A stretch of 64,000 bases of DNA from Cadophora sp. MPI-SDFR-AT-0126. Lineage: Eukaryota > Ascomycota > Leotiomycetes > Helotiales > Ploettnerulaceae. Positions within the stretch are counted from its first letter, which is position 1. Each line of letters opens with the position of its first letter. Shown here in pieces: positions 56,445 through 64,000 of this stretch. The DNA lies in assembly GCA_020747065.1 (NCBI GenBank), contig JAGMVK010000025.1:620001-684000 (forward strand), in the 5' to 3' direction. A program made the translations under genes and the position numbers. The notes below the pieces were generated by a model. The model was not told the origin of the DNA. It saw nothing but the letters and a program-made list of their open reading frames with translations, and ran no database searches.

Positions 56445-59347
56445 ATGTCGAAACAACCAGCAGATCGTCAAAGTCTGCTAAAGCCACAGCTCAGCGACCT
56501 CTCCGATACTCCCTCGACGATGCAATCGACCCCTTCTCCCGACCTGCGGGGAACATTCAACAGAGCGGATACAATGTCTGGCGACTTCACAGACCCCTCA
56601 CCTCGATACACATCGCCAATTCCTACAGTTCATGCATTCCAACCAATGGATCCGAAGGTTCAGGGACTGGGCATATCGGATCGAAGGCAGTCGATACAGC
56701 GAGTCCCGGTTGGAAGTCGAAATTCGGACACGATATCTCCCCTAGATCCTCCCACCCCCTTCACGCCTCCTACGAATGCGAAGAGCTCTCCGAATATTGG
56801 CCAATTCGGCAATTCGCCTGGGACGAGTGCGCCTGGATCTGCGAATCCTCTACTTTCTCCTGCGTGGCCGGGGCAAGAGGGGTATAATACCGGGGGTACG
56901 AGGGACCCTGCCTTGGACGAACAAGATATCACCAAGGGGAAGAATGTAATGGTGGATAATGTCGACTTGGGATACGAGACTACGAGGGACCAGAGATCTG
57001 GGCCACCTTCAATGAATAATGATAATAATGACACGACGAGTAAGTTTGCTTGAGGAGGTTTTTGGACCATGCTGACTTCTGCAGGACTCTTTGCGCCCGT
57101 ACCTGGGTGTGCTGCTACACACGACATACACTCGAGGAGGAGGAGTTGGCTTTCGATTTCGATTCTGTTTCTCTCAGTTTACTCGACTGTTTTCTCAGGA
57201 ATATATCTGGTTCTTGCGATAGTTCAACCTCGATATGGTCGAGCCATTCACTCTGGAGGAAAGCTGACACCGGAGACAGCATCCATTCTGTTCGCCCTTT
57301 TCGCAAAGACGATCGAATTGTCATTTGTTACAGTCTTCGTGACCTTCTTGGGCCAGGTCTTGAGTCGGAGGTCTTTGGTGAAAAGTTCTCGAGGGGTGAC
57401 AATTGCAGAGATGACGATGAGGACTTGGGTCGTTCAGCCTGGATTTATGATTACCCATTGGCAAGCATTGCAACACGTTGGATTTACAATTCTCGGATTC
57501 ATTACATTGACAGCTGCGTTTATGGCAATGTTCTACACTACTGCTTCGGATGCTCTGGTGTCTCCGCATTTGAAGTTTGGGAAGTGGGAAGACAAGGAGA
57601 TGGTTGGTTTGGTGAAGGCAAGCTACGCGAACCCGCCGTACATCGAAAAGAGTTGCAAGACACCAATTTCTGTCAAGACCGATCCCCTCAATTCCGGATT
57701 AACGTGTTTGTCTGTGGAATATGCAGGACAAGGTAAGTCTAGATTTCCTGCTGTGCCACCTTTCTGACCAAGTACAGCATATCACAACTCGATAACGTTC
57801 CTTGATACCTGGGCTGCGATCAATGCTGGAGGAACGGGTGTATCTTCTGACATGTCTGGCCGACCTCCGGCGCCTGCAATGCTTCACGATAATACTACTG
57901 TTATCGGCAGTTGGGTCGCCACGAACACAAGCAACATGACTGCTGCTTACGACAAATACAAGCGGATCGTCAATAACGTGACATTGTCAATGCCACACGC
58001 CGGTGTATTCGATGCTGCAAGAGCACCTCGGAATGGTGTCCTACAGCCGGAGGAATTGGCAGGTGTGGGAGAATATTCTATCGAGGCAGCGGTTGTCAGC
58101 CCAAGCTTGAATGTCTTGTGTGCCAATTTGAACAAAACAGAGTTGGCGCCTCTGATCTATACAGAGTTTCCAGATGCCATCACGACAAACACCAGCGGGA
58201 TTCCGGGTCAGCTACAGGCTTATGATGGGTTTGCGAAGGATGTTCAAGTGAAACCTGGGAAGGAGTACCTCAACAGTACTGTGGTTGACGATATTTTTGA
58301 ATGGGGTCCTACTTATGGTCGGCAACCGCCCGTTTTTCCAATGGTAAGCAGCTCTCCTTTCAGATCGGCAATCTAATAATCAATAGTACCCGATCGAGTA
58401 CAACTCCTTGACCAACATCACTGTGGCAAGCTCCGATTCTATTTATATGTTGATCAAAGCCGAGGAACTTTCGACCCCAGATTACACCATCTGTCAGATG
58501 CGGTCGTATCTTTCGCCTAACTGCAGTACATTCTACAATGTATCCGGGATGAGCGGAGGACGCCTGGAATCACGTTGCCAGGAAAACAACAGAATGGCAT
58601 ACAACCGATCTGTGACCAATGCTCCCTTGGGACCCTCGCAATCTGGATTGGAGAAATGTAGGATCTCTGTGGATGACCTCACTCTCTCTGAACACTGGTA
58701 TCTCAAATGCCAATTCATCCACCTCTCGATTACTGGCTCAACTCATCCCGACAGTCCCTGCTTGGGGAAATGTCAGGCTTAATGAGCTCACCCCTAGTAT
58801 CTCCGAAACTCTCGCGGTGATGGCTGGCAGTACATTGCTGTTGAGTTCAACAGACGCGACCTTTATGCATTATTGGAATTACACAGCCATGGTTCTGGAT
58901 CCAGGAATCTACGAGAAGTTCAATGCCACCATCACATCTCAGCAGTATACATCGGGCGTGACACAAAAGTGGCAGGGAATGTTCTACATCGTTCTTGCTC
59001 TCGTCTTCGCAACCAACGTCTTCTGTCTGACCTACTTCTGTGTTCGCAACGGTCTCGTCACCGACTTCACCGAATTGCAGAACCTCTTCTCGCTCGCAGT
59101 CAACAGTCCTCCATCGGCACGCCTACACGGAAGTTGTGGAGGAGGTCCACAGGGCGATCAATTGAATGTTGATTTCCATACTTTGGTAGATGATCATTCG
59201 GGGCATTTCTACATGAAAGAGGGAGTGGATGTGAGGAACGGGAGGGCGTACGATATGCGGAGGAGGAATACTCCGGTTAATCTGAGGCATCTGAAGAGCA
59301 TGACGAGTTATAGCAAGCTGAGTACCCCGAGGGGTAGTTGGTTATAG
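56445..59347 (+). CDS. Fungal multi-pass membrane protein with glycosylatable ectodomain; apparent frameshift
   Basis: Exons 56445-57039, 57085-57732, 57778-58343 and 58387-59347, with introns of 43-45 nt. A disordered Ser/Pro/Thr N terminus of about 200 residues precedes transmembrane helices (WLSISILFLSVYSTVFSGIY; a further pair with ILFALFAKTIELSFVTVFV and TILGFITLTAAFMAMFY). A large Asn-glycosylation-rich extracellular part follows (SYANPPYIEKSCKTP; NVTL, NKTE, NYTA), then a last helix (MFYIVLALVFATNVFCLTYF) and a cytosolic tail. The layout matches a conserved ascomycete membrane-protein family of unknown function. In the last exon the frame changes near 58640-58655: sequence before (TNAPLGPSQS) and after (DWRNVGSLWMTSLSLN) is protein-like in different frames. 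A 105-nt intron (GTAGGA...CGACAG) would rescue the frame but would delete conserved-looking sequence. An indel or sequencing error is the simpler reading. Confidence 0.75.
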
Positions 59348-59769
59348 ATAATGTATATTCAGGGGGGCTTCATGTTTGCACCACAGTTCTGATTATCATG
59401 ACGAGTTCTCACAGCGTAGCGCGACTTTATCATCGTCTCTCATTCCATGTTTCTGAACAGGGCCAACGACAAGCCCAAGATAGTCCGTTCCCTCCCCCGA
59501 TCAATCTTTGACATTAACTCGGGCGGGTACCTGGATTCGAGGACGGGTGGCTTGCGGGCAGCTTGAGGGTAGCCTTCGGAAATCCCCTCGGAAATCCCAT
59601 CAATTCCGTGGGAGCCGCCTTCCACCCCACTTCTACCCCGCTAAGATTCCCTGCAGCGAGATCAACATTAGATTTGGTAAGCTTTACGGATACGGAGTAA
59701 ACTACACCGATACATTTTCCAGGCTGCTGCTATGTCTGTTATACTTTCAGATAAACTCAATAAGTCAAA
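59348..59769. other. Intergenic, nothing recognised
   Basis: 3' flank of the membrane protein and upstream region of the transporter. Confidence 0.5.
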
Positions 59770-61595
59770 ATGATGGATAAGAATGAAGAGGGAGGAATCA
59801 TGACTGACGGTTCGAAATCCCCAGACAACAAGTCTTCCGTCGAATCCTCTGAAGTCTCGCCACCATCAGGTCTAGGCAATCGCCCAGCATGCTTCAAATC
59901 CACCATCCAAGAATGCCTCTTCGTACTGACAGCTACAATGTCCATCGGCATGTCCTCCTTCCTCTACGGTATCTGTACCGTAATCACAGCTCCCATCGGA
60001 CGAGATCTCAATATGAGTAGTGCACAAATCACGTGGATCAATGCCTCTTCAGCGTAAGTCCTCATCTTCAATTTACTCTAGAAGAGATCACTCACGCACA
60101 ATCATACAGTCTCAGCTCAGGCGCCTTCCTCCTCTTCTTCGCAAAAGTAGCAGACACATTCGGCCGGCGCTCCCTCCTCATCACGGCCATGGGCGCATTC
60201 TGCATCGCCAGTCTGATCACCGGCTTCGCCACCAACGCCATGTACATGGACGTCATGTGCGGCTTCCTAGGCCTCTTCGGCGCCGCGGCTGTCCCTCCTG
60301 CAGTCGGCATCCTCGGTGCTGCCTACGAGGTTCCGTGCAAGAGGAAGAATTACGCGTTCGCTTGCTTCAGTGCGGGGAATCCGGTGGGCTTTGTCCTGGG
60401 GAGTGTCTTCTCGGGAATTGCGGCGAATATCTTTAATTGGAGAGCGAGCTTTTACTTGCTGGCTATTATCTATGCGTTCTTCTTTGTGGCTGCACTCTGG
60501 ACGGTGCCGAGGACGCAGCAGGGTCAGACGCAGAGGTTGGAATGGGATGTGCTGAAGAAGTTTGATTTGTTAGGTGTGTTGCTGAGTATCATCGGCATTG
60601 CATTGTTCTGTTCGAGTTTGACGTGAGTCTGAGTCTCCCCAGAAGTAGGCGGGGATAAACTGACATGCGGTAGGATTGCCGGTGATGCACCGAACGGATG
60701 GAGGACTGGCTATGTTATCGCAATGCTTGTACTGGGTCTTGTTCTCATGGTGGGATTCGTGTGCTGGGAAGCATTTTACCAGTACCCTCTTATGCCACTT
60801 CATGTTTGGAAAGACAAAAACTTCTCGTTGGTAAGCATATCACCCTCGACCACCTGTCCATTGCTGATTTGTAGATCAACGTCGTTGTCCTCCTAGGATT
60901 TCTCTCCTTCAACATGAGCGCATTCTGGCTGTCGCTGTTCATGCAAAACGTTCTCGGTTTCTCCTCGCTCAAAGTCGCCGCTCATCTACTTCCGATGGCC
61001 ATCGGTGGGATCCTCGTCAATGTCGTTGCTGGTGTGGTACTCCACAAAGTCAACAACAAGCTTCTCACTGCCATCGGGGCTTTGTCGTACTTGGGATCAG
61101 GGCTTCTCTTGGCAAATATGAGAGTGGATAGTTCGTACTGGGCTTTCATCTTTCCTTCACTGCTTCTCTCTGTCATTGGAGCAGATTTTGAATTCAATGT
61201 CGCGAATGTATGACTTCCGCTCCCACGTGCATTCATTCACAGCTAATTGCTTGCAGATGTACGTTATGTCTTCGCTTCCACCGGCACAGCAATCGGTGGC
61301 GGGTGGTATATTCAACACAGTGTTGAAAATCTGCTCTGCAGTTGGCCTTGGTATCTCTTCGAGCATATACAGTGCAGAGAGCGACGGCGAAGCTGCTTTA
61401 CAGACTGCGTTAAGACCGTACAAGATGGTGTATTGGTTTGGTGTTGCGGTATCGGCATCGGCATTGCTTTTTGTGCCATGGTTGAGTATTGGGACGCAGG
61501 GACATAAACAGAAGATTAATGAGGTTGAGGTGGCTGTTGGAGTCGGGAAGGAGAAAGAGCAAGGTCAGCAGGTGGTTGAAGAGAAGAAAATCTGA
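59770..61595 (+). CDS. MFS transporter, DHA2-like
   Basis: Five exons, 59770-60053, 60110-60622, 60674-60830, 60875-61207 and 61257-61595 (introns of 44-56 nt, all in frame), give 541 residues. The polar N terminus leads to a dozen or more hydrophobic helices. Marks: KVADTFGRRSLL (MFS loop 2-3), GNPVGFVLGSVFSG (antiporter motif C-like), NWRASFYLLAII, and TPR-type polar loops with PRTQQGQTQRLEWD between halves. The nearest family by memory is the DHA2 branch with yeast ATR1/AMF1 relatives, which export drugs, boron or ammonium. Substrate not assignable. The C terminus is charged (KEKEQGQQVVEEKKI). It is convergent with the RTA1 gene, 147 nt away. Confidence 0.9.
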
Positions 61596-61742
61596 AGTCC
61601 GATAAGGCTTGGGTGTCACCGGCCGCCTTGGAGCGAGCAATAATAAATGTTCGATAACTGGAAGTCTTTGTACGTATCTCTAAATCAGCACCATCGTCTC
61701 TGAGCTGATCCTCATAAGAATCAGTCGCATCCAGATTCTCTC

Positions 61743-62806
61743 TCATCTTACTTCCGTCACTGGAACTTCTACCACTGATGGCCTTGCCTTCTCCCCTTCC
61801 GCCATTGGCATGTCCTCCCCAACATTCTTCTGCTTCCTAAACTTGAACTTCCCAACTGCCCATTTATTTCCAAATCCAAATCCAGGATGCATCACAGTCA
61901 AAGCAGTACTGGCAAGAATGACCATCACTCCATCCAAGACTATGAATTGGACTTCGCTGTTAGCCAGTCGACCAGAGAAGCCCTCACTCAGTTCGACTGA
62001 TCGGAAGACGGTTCGGATGAAGAGGCAAATTGTCGCAAAGCCAAGTGCTATAGATGTCAGCTTCTTCTAAAGTGAAGAGTTGGGAACGTACAAATCAAGA
62101 ACAACTTGAACCTCTTCCCATTGTACAGCTCTGCATTCTCCGCCTTTCGCTCATCCTTCCGTTTCCTCACACGAAAGAAGAAGTCGGCACTGCAGACTAA
62201 GAAAGCAAATAAGCTGGCAACCTGGAACGACAGCCCCGCAACGAGGATGTTCGTGCCAATGTCAATCTTCAAAGTCAGTCACTTTCATCGAAAGAGCGAA
62301 GGGAGAAGTACCAAATTCTGGTTCCACAACGGCACCGAAGCAGCAAGTCCACCCCCACCAGCCTGCACAACCAAACTAACCAAATCACAAGCCATAAAAA
62401 TCACCGTGTAAGACCTCGCTCGTATCCTGCTCATCCCCTCTCCATACACCGTCACGATCCGTCCAAGACAAAGATAAATCGCAGCAGCAATAAACACCGG
62501 CCCAAGCGTCAAAGTAATCAAATACCACAGAAAGTACGCCCGATTGAACGGATCGTAATGCAACAATATTCGCGCGACGTAACCCAGAGATTCACAAGCT
62601 AGACCGAGGAGCATCGACACGCAGACTAGACCTGTCTTGTATTTGATGCCGAGGACGAGCTGTGCAAGGGCGAGGATGTCGAGGAGCACGAGGAAGAGGA
62701 TGTTGCCAACGAGGGAGGGCTGGTAGTGGATGAATCCCCAGAGCTTGACGTTGCATGTTGAGAGTGTGCAGTGGAAGCCTTCGATGTATCCTTCAGGAAG
62801 CGTCAT
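61743..62806 (-). CDS. RTA1-like lipid-translocating membrane protein
   Basis: Three exons, 62312-62806, 62092-62266 and 61743-62047 (introns of 45 and 44 nt), give 324 residues with about seven hydrophobic segments. RTA1-family marks: YQPSLVGNILFLVLL, CESLGYVARI, GPVFIAAAIYLCLGRIV, CDLVSLVVQAGGGG, GLSFQVASLFAFLV, IRTVFRSVELSEG and VMHPGFGFG. Yeast Rta1, Rsb1 and relatives are plasma-membrane proteins linked to lipid asymmetry and resistance to 7-aminocholesterol or long-chain bases. The start is MTLPEGYIEG; an upstream extension is open but not hydrophobic. Donor 1 (GTACTT) is non-canonical but the junction fits the family. Confidence 0.9.
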
Positions 62807-63678
62807 ATTGATTGCAATGGCACTGACAGCATGGAAATTGCAACCTTTTATGTTCGCCAGATCCCCCAAGCTGTTGATACAATGATCTCGCATGCACAGA
62901 TAGAGTGTACACGATCCAAATGCATAGACGCGGCGACGGGAGTCATGAGGATTGTCATTGGTCAATATGGCGAGCAAGGGGTTCTCGGTTACCGGAATGG
63001 GTGACGAGCCTTGGCCTGGGTAAATACAAAGGTACTTTGTGGCTTGGGGTGCAGTCTTGAATCTGGAAGAGAGATATCTGCTCGGTAAATTGACGATAGA
63101 CGAGATGCTGGATCGTAAGTCCCTTTTCAGATCGTGGAAGCGAATTGTGGGGTTGACGCCGTGTCCCCCCCAACGAGAGCCTCCGGAAGTCTAAGCCGAT
63201 TGGAAAGGACTTTGGTTTGATTCGCCGGGTTTCTCTACCAATGGCGGTGCTCCGAAGGACGCTTCAGTTGAAATTGACCTGTAAGCTTTGCGGCGTTGAA
63301 CATTCCAATTTGCTTGATTCGACCTGAGGAAGATTTCTGGGTCTCCATCTCCAGTTCAATTTGTTCTTGTTGAACTAGCTTGTCGATTTGTCACTCTAGA
63401 GTCAGCCCTGCCCGAGACATAAGCACTACCAAGTCGTTGGTGACAATCGCAAGATTGCGTCCTTTTAACCTCATTTAGAGTTCCCTATAGTCGTACTACT
63501 GCAATATGTAGATCACAGTGTTTCACCAGATCTGGTTACATTTTGCGATACACGGTCAGATTATCGTACAACATGACAACCATATCGTCCTAGCCCAAGT
63601 CAGATGAGAAGATAAATACCCATCTGCCCTGGGAAATTTTCCCCTTCGATGCAATACTCCACTCTCCCAGTCACAGCA
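62807..63678. other. Intergenic, divergent upstream regions
   Basis: Between the divergent RTA1 and DUF3237 genes. No distinctive signal was found. Confidence 0.4.
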
Positions 63679-64000
63679 ATGAAATTCTCCATTCTCGCCA
63701 TCCCTCTCCTCGCATTTTTCACTTCCCTCTCCGATGCCAAAGCAACATGCACTCCTTCCCCAAAAGTCACCCCGAAGCCACAATATGAATTCAGCATAAA
63801 CCTGACTCTAGGAGCCGGTACGAACGTCGGCATTGACATCTACAATTCTCGCCAGACTTATCTCCCCATCATCGGAGGCAGTTTCTGCGCGAAGTGGAAT
63901 GGAGGAGTCACCGGTACTGTCGTGGTAACTCCTGTCTTCTTTGCTTTATACGACATCCCAGCTTACAACTGCAGTCTGGCGTAGCGAATTACTACCAAAC
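63679..64000 (+). CDS. Secreted DUF3237 protein (3' end outside window)
   Basis: Exon 1 is 63679-63924 (82 codons), followed by a 50-nt intron (GTAACT...ACTGCAG) and the first 26 nt of exon 2. A signal peptide (MKFSILAIPLLAFFTSLSDA) precedes the domain. Seen: YEFSINLTLGAGTNVGI, then LPIIGGSFCAKWNGGVTGTVV, then SGVANYYQ after splicing; the order matches DUF3237 (strand, LG...VG, P..GG.F.G, G.V..GGAD.Q). Function unknown; bacterial members are cytosolic, so secretion here is notable. Without the intron the frame ends at 63984, but the spliced reading is better. Confidence 0.75.

Overview
The window is nuclear DNA of a filamentous ascomycete (Pezizomycotina). The evidence is short introns (mostly 43-105 nt, GT...AG, branch sites such as TACTAAC or CTGAC), genes on both strands without operons, and families typical of these fungi: HET domain, Zn2Cys6 factors, RTA1, DUF4360, LaeA-like methyltransferases, DHA2 transporters. 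The class cannot be fixed by eye; Leotiomycetes would fit. All exon borders below were placed by hand from splice signals and frame continuity.

Left part (1-18 kb): the 3' portion of a mitochondrial-type leucyl-tRNA synthetase, a cysteine-containing secreted protein, a possible small secreted peptide, a 1705-residue NO VEIN/sacsin-like ATPase in eight exons, a MARVEL membrane protein and a zinc alcohol dehydrogenase.

Middle (18-41 kb): a HET-ankyrin protein, a cutinase/fatty-acid-type Zn2Cys6 regulator, the DNA-repair/kinetochore histone-fold protein MHF1 (CENP-S) divergent from PGA2, three large conserved-looking but unassigned proteins, and, just upstream of one of them, a four-copy tandem array of double hairpins whose stems carry compensatory changes.

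Right part (41-64 kb): a DUF4360 secreted protein; a probable gasdermin-like pore-forming protein, a single-pass membrane protein and a divergently transcribed TPR-coiled-coil-subtilisin protease; an unassigned protein convergent with the protease; a decayed LaeA-like methyltransferase; an F-box protein; an isochorismatase-like gene with an in-frame stop; a GNAT acetyltransferase; a membrane protein with an apparent frameshift; a DHA2 transporter; an RTA1 protein; and the start of a secreted DUF3237 protein.

The most notable system is the gasdermin-like/subtilisin neighbourhood (42.8-47.4 kb). It resembles the fungal HET-Q1/HET-Q2 regulated cell-death pair, in which a subtilisin removes the C-terminal tail of a gasdermin. 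With the HET-ankyrin gene and the NO VEIN-like ATPase, the window holds three loci of the kind linked to self/non-self recognition or stress responses.
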